A stretch of 64,000 bases of DNA, taken from the NCBI RefSeq assembly GCF_031656915.1, contig NZ_CP134227.1:3410001-3474000 (forward strand), in the 5' to 3' direction. The notes under the pieces were generated by a model. That model had not been told where the DNA came from and ran no database searches. It was given only the letters and a program-made list of their open reading frames with translations. Both the position numbers and the translations under genes were made by a program. Positions 17,032-26,114 of the stretch are shown here, piece by piece; position 1 is the first letter of the stretch; each line of letters starts with the position of its first letter. The DNA comes from Nocardioides marmorisolisilvae. Its GTDB lineage: Bacteria; Actinomycetota; Actinomycetes; Propionibacteriales; Nocardioidaceae.

Positions 17032-17574
17032 ATGACTGATGCGTGGGGAGTCGTGCCCGTCGAGGGGCGCGGCTCCCTTCCGTTCGCGCTGGTGCACGGC
17101 GAGTCGCTGCTGGCGACCGCGGCATTCGCGCTCGAGGCCGCCGGCGCCGAGCTGCTCGACCCGCACGTGCCCTGGATCGACGTCCAGGCGTCGGATCGGC
17201 CGTTGGTGCTGCACGACCCGCTCTGCCCGCTGGTGCCGATCGAGGTGATCCGCGAGGCCCTTCATCGTGCCGAGGAGCGGTCGGTCGTCGTGGTCGGTCA
17301 CCGGCCGGTGACCGACACGGTCAAGGAGTACGACGGCGTCCAGGTCGGCGCGACGGTGGACCGCAGCACGCTGGTCGAGATCACCTCGCCGATCGTGCTT
17401 CCCGCGGCCGTGGTGGACGCTCTCGAGGCATCCCCGACCGGCCCCTTCGCCGACATCGTCGAGCGGTTGCGAGGCCGCTGGCCGGTCGACCTCCTCGAGG
17501 TGCCGCCGCTGGGCCGACGCGTGCATGGCGAGGACGACCTCGCCGTCCTCGAGGCGCTCAGCCTGCCCCGCTAG
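17032..17574 (+). CDS. Degenerate IspD-like (cytidylyltransferase-fold) protein
   Basis: The 180-residue protein aligns by eye with IspD but is shortened. VVPVEGRGSLPFALVHGESLL (split here as residues 7-27) corresponds to the CTP loop of IspD with the conserved GxGxRxxxxxxK lost. LVLHDPLCPLVP keeps H61 and D62 but has Cys where the HDAARP motif has Arg. PVTDTVK (92-98) and TVDRSTLVEITSP (108-120) match the downstream IspD motifs. The middle GGxxRxxSV segment is missing. It is therefore unlikely to be an active transferase. It may be co-transcribed with carD, 120 bp upstream, and converges on the intact ispD. Confidence 0.6.
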   Translation: MTDAWGVVPVEGRGSLPFALVHGESLLATAAFALEAAGAELLDPHVPWIDVQASDRPLVLHDPLCPLVPIEVIREALHRAEERSVVVVGHRPVTDTVKEYDGVQVGATVDRSTLVEITSPIVLPAAVVDALEASPTGPFADIVERLRGRWPVDLLEVPPLGRRVHGEDDLAVLEALSLPR

Positions 17575-17582
17575 CGCCGCCC

Positions 17583-17607
17583 TCCGGTGCCACGAGTTGA
17601 CACCGGA
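17583..17607. terminator. Hairpin between convergent IspD-like gene and ispD
   Basis: TCCGGTG and CACCGGA form a 7-bp stem with an 11-base loop in the 60-bp gap between the two converging stops. Symmetry lets it work in either direction. No T-run is present, as is common in actinobacterial terminators. Confidence 0.5.
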
Positions 17608-17634
17608 CCGCGGCACAGCGCGGATCAGCGCCGA

Positions 17635-18321
17635 TCAGCGGCCCAGCAGCCGCTCAGCGAGCGCGACGTCCTCGGGGAAGGTGACCTTGAGATTGCGCGA
17701 TGTGCTCGGCACCGCCGCGATCCCCAGCGCGGTATAGCGCTCCAGACACGCCGCGGTGTCGGTGCCGGTGAAGCCGTCGGCAGCGGCCTGGCGGTAGGCA
17801 GCGAGCAGTGCCGGTGCGCGGAACGCCTGCGGAGTCTGCACGGCGACCAGGTCGGCAGCGACCCGGGCCCCATCGCGGGTCGACAGCGACCCTGCCGGGA
17901 CGACCGGGATGGCCGCACCGTTGCGGGCCGCGGAGTCCAGCACGTCGCGGAAGAGCGTGGCGGTGGCCAGTGGCCGGGCGGCGTCGTGGATCGCCACCAC
18001 GTCGATCTCCTCGGTCTCGACGTCGCGGGCGAGCAGCTGCAGCGCCTGCCACTCCGAGTCGTGCCGCGCAGGTCCGCCGTCGACCATCCAGACGTCGTGG
18101 GTTCCGAGGTACGGCGAGACGGCCGCGGCCATCTCCTCGCGATCCTCGGCGCGCACCACCAGGACGATCCGATGCACGCCGTCGACCTCGAGCGCGGTGC
18201 GCACCGAGTGCGCCACCAGCGCGATCCCGGCCAGCGGCAGCAGGGCCTTGTTCATCCCGGCACCGACCCGGGTGCCGGAGCCGCCGGCGAGGATCACGAT
18301 GGCTGCTCGTGGGGACGTCAC
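17635..18321 (-). CDS. ispD: 2-C-methyl-D-erythritol 4-phosphate cytidylyltransferase
   Basis: The 228-residue enzyme has the CTP-binding loop ILAGGSGTRVGAGMNKALLP with R18 and K25, the HDAARP motif, VQTPQAF and DTAACLE, and ends with NLKVTFPEDVALAE. IspD makes CDP-methylerythritol in the MEP isoprenoid pathway. The K is preceded by MN rather than the usual P, a small departure. The GTG at 18321 overlaps the stop of the upstream hydrolase (GTGA). With ispF two genes upstream it forms an ispF-hydrolase-ispD run. Confidence 0.9.
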   Translation of the reverse strand: MTSPRAAIVILAGGSGTRVGAGMNKALLPLAGIALVAHSVRTALEVDGVHRIVLVVRAEDREEMAAAVSPYLGTHDVWMVDGGPARHDSEWQALQLLARDVETEEIDVVAIHDAARPLATATLFRDVLDSAARNGAAIPVVPAGSLSTRDGARVAADLVAVQTPQAFRAPALLAAYRQAAADGFTGTDTAACLERYTALGIAAVPSTSRNLKVTFPEDVALAERLLGR

Positions 18322-19202
18322 AGGTGCGGGCGGGCCAGATGGATGAGGGTGCCCGAGACGAGCGCGTCGCGCTCCAGCGGCAGCATGTGGCCGGCGTCGG
18401 GGGCGACCACCAGTTCTGCCCCGTGGACGTGCTCGACGATCCGGCGGGCGTGCGACGGCGGGGTGAGCAGGTCGTGGGTGCCGACGAGCACCCGGGTCGG
18501 GATGTCGGCGTACGCCTTCAGAGCGTCGACCCGGTCGTGCCGCATGCAGTCCTCGTAGAACCCGACGACCGTCGCCCCCGGACAGCTGATCAGTCCTTCG
18601 ACGGCGAGGGCGGCGTCGGCCAGTCGCATCGGGGTGCCGAAGACGAAGCGGCGCATCACCATCCGTTCCACGATCGGGGCGCGGCGGCGTGCGCCCCGAG
18701 ACAGCGTGCGGGACCGGAAGGCCAGCATCCGCGGGATCTGCGCGCGCACCGTTCGGCCCATCTCCGGCAGGCCCAGGGTGACCGTGTTCATCTGGCCCGA
18801 CGAGGTGGAGACGAACGCGGCGCCGGCCACCCGCTCGATCAGGTCGGGACGCTGCTCGGCGAGCGCCATCATCGTCATGCCGCCGATGGAGTGGCCGGCC
18901 AGCAGCAGTGCGCCGTCGGGCGCGATCTCGTCGATCAGGTCGCCCATGTCGCGCGCCAGCACCTCGATCGTGCAGCCCGCCCGGTCGACGGCGTCGGACT
19001 CGCCGTGGCCGCGGTGGTCCCAGGTGACGATCCGGACCCGGTGGCCGAACTCCTGCAGCAGATCCCGGACCTGGTAGTGCCAGTCGTGCTGGTTCAGCGT
19101 CCAGCAGTGCGCCAAGAAGATGGTCAGCGGCGCGTCGGCGGCGCCGTAGACGCTCACCGCGAGGTGCAGCCCGTCGGCGGTGCGGAACTTCCGGGTGGTC
19201 AT
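18318..19202 (-). CDS. Alpha/beta hydrolase inserted between ispF and ispD
   Basis: The 294-residue protein has the hydrolase fold with [13 protein letters not shown] (oxyanion region), [10 protein letters not shown], nucleophile elbow GHSIGGM, an Asp in VGTHDLLTP and the catalytic His in [12 protein letters not shown] helical cap lies in the middle. The family covers esterases, lipases and epoxide or haloalkane hydrolases; the substrate is unknown. It overlaps ispF by 4 bases upstream and ispD by 4 downstream, so it is locked into the isoprenoid transcript. Confidence 0.82.
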   Translation of the reverse strand: MTTRKFRTADGLHLAVSVYGAADAPLTIFLAHCWTLNQHDWHYQVRDLLQEFGHRVRIVTWDHRGHGESDAVDRAGCTIEVLARDMGDLIDEIAPDGALLLAGHSIGGMTMMALAEQRPDLIERVAGAAFVSTSSGQMNTVTLGLPEMGRTVRAQIPRMLAFRSRTLSRGARRRAPIVERMVMRRFVFGTPMRLADAALAVEGLISCPGATVVGFYEDCMRHDRVDALKAYADIPTRVLVGTHDLLTPPSHARRIVEHVHGAELVVAPDAGHMLPLERDALVSGTLIHLARPHL

Positions 19203-19693
19203 CTGGTCTCCTCACGGACGATGAGTGCGGTCGCGACGGCGGCGAGCCCCTCGCCCCGGCCGGTCAGGCCCAGGCCGTCGGTGGTCGTCGCGGACAGGGC
19301 GACGCTGATCCCGTGCCGCTCGGCGAGCAGCTGCTCGGCCTCGGTCCGCCGCGACCCGATCCGGGGGCGGTTGCCGATCAGCTGGACGGCGACGTTGCCG
19401 ACCGACCAGCCAGCGTCGCGGACCCGGCGCAGGGTCTCGGCGAGCAGGTCGTTGCTCGCGGCCCCGGCCCACTGCGGCTCCGCCGTACCGAAGTTGCTGC
19501 CGAGGTCGCCGAGCGACGCAGCGGAGAGCAGCGCGTCGCAGATCGCGTGCAGGACGACGTCGCCGTCGGAGTGCCCGGCCAGGCCCCGGTCCTCGTCGGG
19601 CCAGGCCAGGCCCGCCACGAAAAGGGGTACGCCGGCCTCGAGTCGGTGCACGTCGGTGCCGATGCCGATCCGCAGGTCCACGAGGGCGATCAT
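19199..19693 (-). CDS. ispF: 2-C-methyl-D-erythritol 2,4-cyclodiphosphate synthase
   Basis: The 164-residue trimeric enzyme has metal ligands D14 and H16 in IGTDVHRL and H49 in [13 protein letters not shown], with [13 protein letters not shown] and [14 protein letters not shown] for the CMP and substrate sites. It cyclises CDP-methylerythritol 2-phosphate in the MEP pathway. Start is ATG at 19693 or GTG at 19681. The divergent oxidoreductase start is only 24 bp away, so promoters of one or both must overlap coding sequence or give leaderless messages. Confidence 0.92.
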   Translation of the reverse strand: MIALVDLRIGIGTDVHRLEAGVPLFVAGLAWPDEDRGLAGHSDGDVVLHAICDALLSAASLGDLGSNFGTAEPQWAGAASNDLLAETLRRVRDAGWSVGNVAVQLIGNRPRIGSRRTEAEQLLAERHGISVALSATTTDGLGLTGRGEGLAAVATALIVREETR

Positions 19694-19717
19694 GCCGTAC
19701 TGGGCAGGCTTGGGGCG

Positions 19718-21259
19718 ATGCGCGAGGATGATGGCGTGGGCGTTGCCGCAGGGGTCCAGCGTCGCTGGTTCGCGCTGGCCGGCGTCGTGGCCGGTGCTTC
19801 CGGCGTCGCGCTGAGCGTGGCCGTCGCGTGGGCACTGCACGCGGAGACCAACCCCGTGCTCGCGGTGGCGGCGGAGGTTCGCGACCTCACGCCCGGCCCG
19901 ATCGCAGAGCGGCTGATCAACGTGGTCGGGCACGCCGACAAGCCGCTGCTGACCGCAGGCACAGTCGTCGTGCTGCTGGCGCTGTGCGCCGGCATCGGGC
20001 TGCTCGCCCGGGTCAACGAGATCGGGGCCGACCTGGCCTTCCTGGCGCTCGGCGCGATCGGCCTGCTCGCGGTCCGGTCCCAGCCGCACGCCGACGGGGC
20101 CGCCACCGTCAGCGTGGTGGTCGGCCTCGTCGGGTGGGTGGTGGTCCTGCGCCTGCTCGACGGGAGACTCGCGCCGGTCGTCCCGGTGGCCTCGCCGGAC
20201 CTCTCCCGACGCACCTTCTTGGCCATGTCCGGCGGCGTCGTGCTGGTGTCCGGGCTGGCCCTGTGGGCCGGGCGGATCGCGGGACGGGGACGCCGAGCCG
20301 CCGAGGAGGCGCGCCGGCTGATCCGACTGCCCTTCGGGATCGGCAAGGAGCCGGCCGGCGCCGATCTCGGCGTACCGCACGTGTTGCCCTGGCGTACGCC
20401 GAACCAGCAGTTCTACCTGATCAACACCGCGCTCAGCGCGCCCTCGATCACCCCCTCGGAGTGGTCGCTGCGGATCCACGGAATGATCGACCGCGAGTTG
20501 ACCCTGACCTACGAGGACCTGGCAGCGCGGCGGCTGAGCGGCGCCTGGGTCACCCTGTGCTGCGTCTCCAACACCGTCGGCGGACCGCTGATCGGCAACG
20601 CCTACTGGAGCGGAGTGCCCATCCGGGACCTGCTCGCGGAGGTCGGCGTTCACCCCGGGGCCGATGCGGTCAAGCAGACGTCGTACGACGGCTGGACCTG
20701 CGGCACGCCCCTGTCCGCGCTCACCGACGGCCGCAACGCCCTGCTGGCGATGGGGATGAACGGTCAGCCGTTGCCGATCGAGCACGGGTTCCCGGTGCGG
20801 ATGGTGGTGCCCGGGCTCTACGGCTACGTCTCGGCGACCAAGTGGCTGGTCGACCTCGAGGTGACCCGGTTCGACCGGTTCCGTGCGTACTGGACCGAGC
20901 GCGGCTGGTCGGCCCGCGGGCCGGTGAAGACCGAGTCGCGGATCGACTACCCCGGCGACGGCTGGGCGGTCGACAAGGGGACGCTCGCCGTCGGCGGCTC
21001 GGCGTGGGCCCAGCACACCGGCATCGCCAAGGTGGAGGTGCAGCTCGACGGCGGCCCCTGGCGGACGGCCCGGCTCGGTTCGGTACCCGACAAGGACACC
21101 TGGGTGCAGTGGACCCTCGATGTCGACGCCCCCGCCGGGACCCACGAGCTCCGCGTCCGCGCCACCGATCGCACCGGCTACACCCAGACCCCCGTCGAGC
21201 GCGACGTCGTCCCCAACGGCGCGACCGGCTGGCACACCGTGCGATTCAAGGCATCCTGA
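19718..21259 (+). CDS. Membrane-anchored molybdopterin-dependent oxidoreductase (sulfite oxidase family)
   Basis: The 513-residue protein begins with about four membrane helices (residues 17-145), then SRRTFLAM (163-170) and a fifth hydrophobic helix, an internal Tat-like signal. The catalytic Moco domain follows with the CVSN motif of YedY-type enzymes; C282 is the predicted molybdenum ligand. A C-terminal dimerisation-type beta domain starts near VAVGGSAW. Such enzymes reduce or oxidise sulfoxides, sulfite or similar substrates outside the membrane; the true substrate is not known. Start may be the ATG at 19718 or the GTG at 19736. It has only 24 bp from the ispF start. Confidence 0.85.
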   Translation: MREDDGVGVAAGVQRRWFALAGVVAGASGVALSVAVAWALHAETNPVLAVAAEVRDLTPGPIAERLINVVGHADKPLLTAGTVVVLLALCAGIGLLARVNEIGADLAFLALGAIGLLAVRSQPHADGAATVSVVVGLVGWVVVLRLLDGRLAPVVPVASPDLSRRTFLAMSGGVVLVSGLALWAGRIAGRGRRAAEEARRLIRLPFGIGKEPAGADLGVPHVLPWRTPNQQFYLINTALSAPSITPSEWSLRIHGMIDRELTLTYEDLAARRLSGAWVTLCCVSNTVGGPLIGNAYWSGVPIRDLLAEVGVHPGADAVKQTSYDGWTCGTPLSALTDGRNALLAMGMNGQPLPIEHGFPVRMVVPGLYGYVSATKWLVDLEVTRFDRFRAYWTERGWSARGPVKTESRIDYPGDGWAVDKGTLAVGGSAWAQHTGIAKVEVQLDGGPWRTARLGSVPDKDTWVQWTLDVDAPAGTHELRVRATDRTGYTQTPVERDVVPNGATGWHTVRFKAS

Positions 21260-21267
21260 GGCCCGCC

Positions 21268-21427
21268 GAGGCGGCGCGGGTTTGCTGTTTTGCGGCGTCG
21301 AGGCGGCGCGGGTTTGCAGTTGTGCGGCGTCGAGGCGGCGCGGGTTTGCAGTTGTGCGGCGTCGAGGCGGCGCGAATTTGCAGCTGTACGGCGTCGAGGC
21401 GGCGCGAGTTTGCACCCGCCGTGGGGC
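21268..21427. repeat. 32-bp tandem repeat array, left of the SDR gene
   Basis: GAGGCGGCGCGGGTTTGC-type units begin at 21268, 21300, 21332, 21364 and 21396, exactly 32 bp apart, with minor changes. The array fills the gap between the oxidoreductase and the SDR gene. The same unit appears in reverse orientation at 22217-22373 on the other side of that gene. There are no unique spacers. Confidence 0.88.
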
Positions 21428-21456
21428 GGCGCGCGTCGCCTCACTAGGGTTCCGGC

Positions 21457-22212
21457 ATGGGAGACGATTTCGTGGACCGGGACGGGGCGGCGTTAGTCGT
21501 CGGAGGCACCGGCGGCATCGGACGAGCCGTCGCGCGGATGCTCGCCGAGCGCGGCAGTGACGTCGTGATCACCTATCGGGAGAACGCCGTCGGAGCCGCC
21601 CGCGTGGTCGATGAGGCCAGTGCCTGCGGGGTGCGCGCACGGTCGGTCCGGCTCGACCTGACCACCGATGACGCCAGCGCGATCGGTTCGCTGGGCCCGC
21701 TGCACACCCTGGTGTACGCCGCCGGCCCGCACGTCCCGATGCGCCACCTGAGCACGGTTTCACCCACCGACATGAGCACACAGCTGACCGAGGACGCGGG
21801 CGCGTTTTTCGCCGTCGTACGGGCCGCGCTGCCGGCGTTGCGGGCCAGCCAGGGCGCGATCATCGCGGTCACCACGGCCGCCACGACGCGGTTCCCGGTC
21901 CGCGACGGCCTCTCCTCTGCGCCGAAGGCGGCGGTCGAGGCGATGGTGCGTGCGCTGGCCGTCGAGGAGGGGCGGTACGGCGTACGCGCCAACTGCGTCG
22001 GCCCCGGCATGCTCACCGACGGGATGGCCGAGAGGCTGATCTCCTCGGGTGAGCTGGACGACCATGCGCTGGAGGTGGCGCGCGGCAACATCCCGCTGCG
22101 TCGGTTCGGGGTGGCCGCCGATGTCGCCGAGGCGGTCTGCTTCCTCGCCTCGGACCGAGCCGGGTTCATCAGCGGTCAGAAGGTCGACGTCGACGGCGGA
22201 TGGGGCGCCTGA
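21457..22212 (+). CDS. SDR-family protein lacking the catalytic tyrosine
   Basis: The 251-residue protein keeps the Rossmann loop [12 protein letters not shown] (14-25), a YAAGP motif for NNAG, and a C-terminal [12 protein letters not shown] like FabG-type reductases. The YxxxK position reads S153-S-A-P-K157, so the tyrosine is replaced by serine, and the usual catalytic serine is threonine in VTTAATT. It may bind NAD(P) without normal dehydrogenase chemistry or use another residue. It lies between two inverted 32-bp repeat arrays. Substrate and role are unknown. Confidence 0.75.
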   Translation: MGDDFVDRDGAALVVGGTGGIGRAVARMLAERGSDVVITYRENAVGAARVVDEASACGVRARSVRLDLTTDDASAIGSLGPLHTLVYAAGPHVPMRHLSTVSPTDMSTQLTEDAGAFFAVVRAALPALRASQGAIIAVTTAATTRFPVRDGLSSAPKAAVEAMVRALAVEEGRYGVRANCVGPGMLTDGMAERLISSGELDDHALEVARGNIPLRRFGVAADVAEAVCFLASDRAGFISGQKVDVDGGWGA

Positions 22213-22216
22213 CATC

Positions 22217-22373
22217 GCATACGGCTGCAAACCTGAGCCGCCTCGGCGCCGTACGGCTGCAAACTGCGCCGCCTCGGCGCCGTACGGCCGCAAACCTGCG
22301 CCGCCTCGGCGCCGTACGGCTGCAAACCTGCGCCGCCTCGGCGCCGTACGGCTGCAAACCTGCGCCGCCTCGA
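22217..22373. repeat. 32-bp tandem repeat array, right of the SDR gene (inverted)
   Basis: CGGCTGCAAAC-type units begin at 22222, 22254, 22285, 22317 and 22349 (one spacing is 31). The unit is the reverse complement of the left array at 21268-21427. The two five-unit arrays therefore bracket the SDR gene in opposite orientation. This array also separates the SDR gene from the convergent C39 peptidase gene. Confidence 0.88.
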
Positions 22374-22384
22374 CGACACCGGGG

Positions 22385-23659
22385 TCAGGTCAGGCCCACA
22401 CCCGTGGGGAAGGGGTGGGACTTGTCGCGGATGGCGTAGGCCAGGCCGTGGGACGTGCGCAGCCAGGCGGCCTCGAACTGGGCGCGGTCATAGGTACGCC
22501 GCACCGTCGCGTCGGTCGGGGCGGCGGGGTCGTTGACCACGACGTCGCCGGACCGGGTGAAGCCGACGATCACCACCAGGTGCCCGGGCGTCGAAGAGAT
22601 CGGCGCACCGGAGAGCTGACCCCGAGAGAACGAGATCGAGACCTCCAGCGGGATGCCCGCGGCGATGAACCGCTCGGCACCGCGCAGGTTCGACAGCCGG
22701 GTCACCACCGCCTGCTGCACTCGGGTGGCGGCGTACGCGGTGTTGAACGGCCAGTTGCCGGTGCCGTCATACCTCGCGTCGAAGACCCGCCGCGCCACCT
22801 CGTCGACGAACCGGTCACGGTAGCTCTTGTTCACCCAGCCGTAGTGCCGCGGCAGCGCGTCGTAGTAGCCGAGCACCATCGCCAGCGAGGTCGGCGAGCA
22901 CCACGCCTCGCCGCCGCCGCCGTACTGCGGGTACTCGCCCTCATGGATCATCTGCGAGTACGCCGGCACCGGCAGCGTGCGGGCACCCAGCAGCGGCTCG
23001 GAGACCTGCGGCACCCGGCCGGGCAGCGTCGACACGGCATGCACCGATCCGACGGTCGGGGTCACGGTCGAGCCCTGCTTACGCAGTAGCTGCACCTGGA
23101 GCTGATAGGAGTCGAACCGGATACCGGGGTCGGCCAGCAGCGTGTCCACCGATACCGACGACATCCCGTCGCGCTGGGACCCCTTGCTGGTGCGGGTGAT
23201 CGTGTCCCACCCGGACGCCCACCGGCCGAGGTTCTGCCAGCTGGTGTGGTCTCCGCCAGCGGTCCGCGCTCGCGCACGGACGATGAGGAAGGTGCCCTTC
23301 GGCGTGCTCGCGTTCCACGACGGGTTCAGCTCGCTGAACGTCGCCACCGACAGCCAGGGGGAGGTCCACCACGACTGCTCATAGGTGCGCCCGTGCTCGT
23401 GGTGAAGTCGCCTCGGTGTGCTGATCCGCAGCGATCCGCCCACCGGCTCGACGCCGCGCAGGGTGCCGCGTCGCCACTGCTTGCCGTGCGTGATGATCCG
23501 CAGGTCGTTGCGGGTGACCGGGGCGGCGGATCGGGTGGAGACCGCGAGCTCGGCACGAGGAGCAGGGGACGTCGGGTGCTGCGTGAGCGCGAGCACGCCC
23601 AACGGCGCACCCAGCGCCAGCGCGCAGGCGCACACCAGCAGGACCGGGAAGCGGAGCAT
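22385..23659 (-). CDS. Secreted C39-like cysteine peptidase family protein
   Basis: About 424 residues with an N-terminal signal or anchor helix (FPVLLVCACALALGAPLGVLAL). A beta-rich region (about 40-235) carries WWTSPWLSVATFSELNPSW. The C-terminal Peptidase_C39_2 domain has the nucleophile in GGEAWCSPTSLAMVLGYY, His in PGHLVVIVGF and Asp in VVVNDPAAP, a complete triad. It is likely a surface or secreted protein acting on a peptide or amide. The start is ATG at 23659 or the GTG just before it. It stands alone, divergent from cysS. Confidence 0.82.
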   Translation of the reverse strand: MLRFPVLLVCACALALGAPLGVLALTQHPTSPAPRAELAVSTRSAAPVTRNDLRIITHGKQWRRGTLRGVEPVGGSLRISTPRRLHHEHGRTYEQSWWTSPWLSVATFSELNPSWNASTPKGTFLIVRARARTAGGDHTSWQNLGRWASGWDTITRTSKGSQRDGMSSVSVDTLLADPGIRFDSYQLQVQLLRKQGSTVTPTVGSVHAVSTLPGRVPQVSEPLLGARTLPVPAYSQMIHEGEYPQYGGGGEAWCSPTSLAMVLGYYDALPRHYGWVNKSYRDRFVDEVARRVFDARYDGTGNWPFNTAYAATRVQQAVVTRLSNLRGAERFIAAGIPLEVSISFSRGQLSGAPISSTPGHLVVIVGFTRSGDVVVNDPAAPTDATVRRTYDRAQFEAAWLRTSHGLAYAIRDKSHPFPTGVGLT

Positions 23660-23749
23660 CACCCGATGCTAACCCCACCAGCCCCTTGCGCCTCAGCATT
23701 CACATCGGTGGCGGCGGGAGCGTGCCCCCGCGACCCCTAGGATTGGCGG

Positions 23750-25168
23750 GTGACCCTTCGACTCCACGACACCGCCTCCCAGACGGTCCGCGACTTCGTG
23801 CCCCTGCAGGAGGGCAAGGTCGGGATCTACGTCTGCGGGCTCACCGTGCAGTCCGAGCCGCACGTGGGCCATGTCCGGTCGGCGGTGAACTTCGACGTGC
23901 TGCGGCGCTGGCTGCAGGTGCGTGGGTACGACGTCACCTTCATCCGCAACATCACCGACATCGACGACAAGATCCTGGTGAAGTCCGAGCAGCGCGGCGT
24001 GCCGTGGTACGCCCACGCCTACGAGATGAAGCGGCACCTCGACCTCGCCTACCACCAGCTCAACGTGCTGCCGCCGACCTACGAGCCGGCCGCGACCGGC
24101 CACGTGCCGGAGATGCAGCAGCTGATCGCCGGCCTGGTCGAGGCCGGCCACGCCTACGAGGCCGGCGACGGCTCGGGCGACGTGTACTTCGATGTGCGCT
24201 CCTGGCCGTCGTACGGCGAGCTGACCCACCAGTCCATCGACGACATGGAGGCGGCCGAGGACGCCGACCCTCGCGGCAAGCGCGACCCGCGCGACTTCGC
24301 GCTCTGGAAGGGCCACAAGGACTCCGAGCCCGCGACCGCGAGCTGGCCCGCCCCCTGGGGCGCCGGCCGGCCGGGCTGGCACATCGAGTGCTCGGCGATG
24401 GCCGGCAAGTACCTCGGCCCGGCCTTCGACATCCACGGTGGCGGCGTCGACCTGCGCTTCCCCCACCACGAGAACGAGCTGGCCCAGTCCCGCGCGGCCG
24501 GCCGGCCGTTCGCGTCGTACTGGCTGCACAACGCCTGGATCACCACCTCCGGGGAGAAGATGAGCAAGTCGCTCGGCAACTCCCTGCTGGTGCCCGAGGT
24601 GCTGACCCGGGTCCGCGGCGTCGAGCTGCGCTTCTACATGGTCAGTGCGCACTACCGCTCGCACGTGGAGTTCTCCTACGAGGCGCTCGAGGAGGCGGCG
24701 GTGGCCTACCGCCGCATCGAGGGCTTCCTCGACCGGGCGGCGGCCGTGCTGGGCGAGATCCCCGCCGACGGGATCGCGTGCGCGGACTTCGTCGAGGCGA
24801 TGGACGACGACCTCGGTACGCCGGCAGCGGTCGCGGCCCTCTTCGAGGTGATGCGAGAGGGCAACAAGCTCCTCTCCGGCGACGACACCGACGCACTGCG
24901 CGGCAGCGCGGCCTCGGTCCGGGCGATGCTCGACGTGCTCGGCCTCGACCCGGCCGACCCGGCCTGGGACCAGCGCGGGAGCGACGATCGGCTGACCCAC
25001 GCCGTCGACGTCCTGGTGGCCGGCCTGCTCGAGCAGCGGTCGCAGGCACGCGAGGCCAAGGACTGGGCCATGGCCGACGCGATCCGCGACCGGATCAAGG
25101 AAGCCGGCATCGAGGTCGAGGACACCGCCGACGGCCCACGGTGGACGATCGAGGGGGGAGGCATCTGA
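23750..25168 (+). CDS. cysS: Cysteinyl-tRNA synthetase
   Basis: The 472-residue class I synthetase has zinc ligand C29 in YVCGLTV, the HIGH-type motif PHVGH (37-41), the zinc-binding HIECS and HHENE segments, and KMSKS at 270-274. All features needed for activity are present. The related MshC ligase of mycothiol synthesis is shorter and lacks the C-terminal anticodon part, which this protein has. GTG start at 23750. rlmB follows after one base, the order known from other actinobacteria. Confidence 0.95.
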   Translation: MTLRLHDTASQTVRDFVPLQEGKVGIYVCGLTVQSEPHVGHVRSAVNFDVLRRWLQVRGYDVTFIRNITDIDDKILVKSEQRGVPWYAHAYEMKRHLDLAYHQLNVLPPTYEPAATGHVPEMQQLIAGLVEAGHAYEAGDGSGDVYFDVRSWPSYGELTHQSIDDMEAAEDADPRGKRDPRDFALWKGHKDSEPATASWPAPWGAGRPGWHIECSAMAGKYLGPAFDIHGGGVDLRFPHHENELAQSRAAGRPFASYWLHNAWITTSGEKMSKSLGNSLLVPEVLTRVRGVELRFYMVSAHYRSHVEFSYEALEEAAVAYRRIEGFLDRAAAVLGEIPADGIACADFVEAMDDDLGTPAAVAALFEVMREGNKLLSGDDTDALRGSAASVRAMLDVLGLDPADPAWDQRGSDDRLTHAVDVLVAGLLEQRSQAREAKDWAMADAIRDRIKEAGIEVEDTADGPRWTIEGGGI

Positions 25169-25169
25169 C

Positions 25170-26114
25170 ATGGCAGGCAACAGCAGTCGCCGCGGCGCGA
25201 TCAAGAAGTCCGGCAAGGGCAACCCGACCGCCGGGTCCGGCGGCCGGGTTCGGCGCGGGCTCGAGGGCAAGGGCCCGACGCCCAAGGCGGCCGAGCGGCC
25301 GAACCACAAGGCCTACAAACAGAAGCTGAAGACCGAGCGCAGCCAGGCGTCCCGTCCGAAGCGGCGCACCGGCGGCGACTCGGAGTGGGTGGCCGGACGC
25401 AACAGCGTGGTCGAGACGCTGCGGGCCGACATGCCGGTGACCGCCGTCTACGTCGCCGAGGGCGCCGAGCGTGACGGACGGCTCCGTGAGGTGTTCGCGA
25501 CCGCAGCCGACCGGGGCATCTCGCTGCTGGAGGTGCCGCGCAACGAGCTCGATCGACTGACCGGCGGTGCGGTGCACCAGGGCCTGGCGGCCCGGGTCCC
25601 GCCCTACGAGTACGCCCATCCCGACGACCTGCTGACCCGTGCCGAGGAGGCCGGCGAGAAGCCGCTGATCGTGGCGCTGGACTCGGTCACCGACCCGCGC
25701 AACCTCGGGGCGGTGGTCCGCAGCGCGGCCGGCTTCGGCGCGCACGGTGTCCTCATCCCGGAGCGCCGGGCCGCCGGGATGACCGCGAGCGCGTGGAAGA
25801 CCAGCGCCGGAGCCGCGGCCCGACTGCCGGTGGCGCAGGCGGTGAACCTCACCCGGCAGCTCAAGGCCTACCAGGACGCCGGCTGCATGGTGATCGGGCT
25901 GGCCGCCGACGGCGACGTCGCCCTGCCCGACCTCGACCTGGCCGACGGACCGCTGGTGCTCGTCGTCGGCTCGGAGGGCAAGGGCCTGTCGCGCCTGGTC
26001 GCGGAGACCTGCGATCAGCTGGTCTCGATCCCGATGGTCAGCTCGCTGGAGTCCCTCAACGCGGGCGTCGCGGCCAGCGTCGCCCTCTACGCGGTGGCCC
26101 AAGCGCGGTCGTGA
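25170..26114 (+). CDS. rlmB: 23S rRNA (guanosine-2'-O-)-methyltransferase RlmB (SpoU/TrmH family)
   Basis: The 314-residue protein has a basic, disordered N-terminus (about 1-65, rich in Lys, Arg and Gly), a substrate-binding domain starting [12 protein letters not shown], and the knotted SPOUT domain with motif 1 [16 protein letters not shown], motif 2 VVGSEGKGL and motif 3 [21 protein letters not shown]. It methylates the ribose of a guanosine in 23S rRNA using SAM. Co-transcribed with cysS; its stop overlaps the next GTG. Confidence 0.9.
   Translation: MAGNSSRRGAIKKSGKGNPTAGSGGRVRRGLEGKGPTPKAAERPNHKAYKQKLKTERSQASRPKRRTGGDSEWVAGRNSVVETLRADMPVTAVYVAEGAERDGRLREVFATAADRGISLLEVPRNELDRLTGGAVHQGLAARVPPYEYAHPDDLLTRAEEAGEKPLIVALDSVTDPRNLGAVVRSAAGFGAHGVLIPERRAAGMTASAWKTSAGAAARLPVAQAVNLTRQLKAYQDAGCMVIGLAADGDVALPDLDLADGPLVLVVGSEGKGLSRLVAETCDQLVSIPMVSSLESLNAGVAASVALYAVAQARS

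Noticed and set aside
17635-19215. A single fused ispD-hydrolase protein on the minus strand
   Set aside because: The ispD frame stays open upstream by chance. The hydrolase is in another frame with its own start and stop, and the GTGA overlap explains the junction.
21268-22373. Possible CRISPR arrays at the 32-bp repeats
   Set aside because: Units are directly adjacent with no unique spacers, and no cas gene is present.
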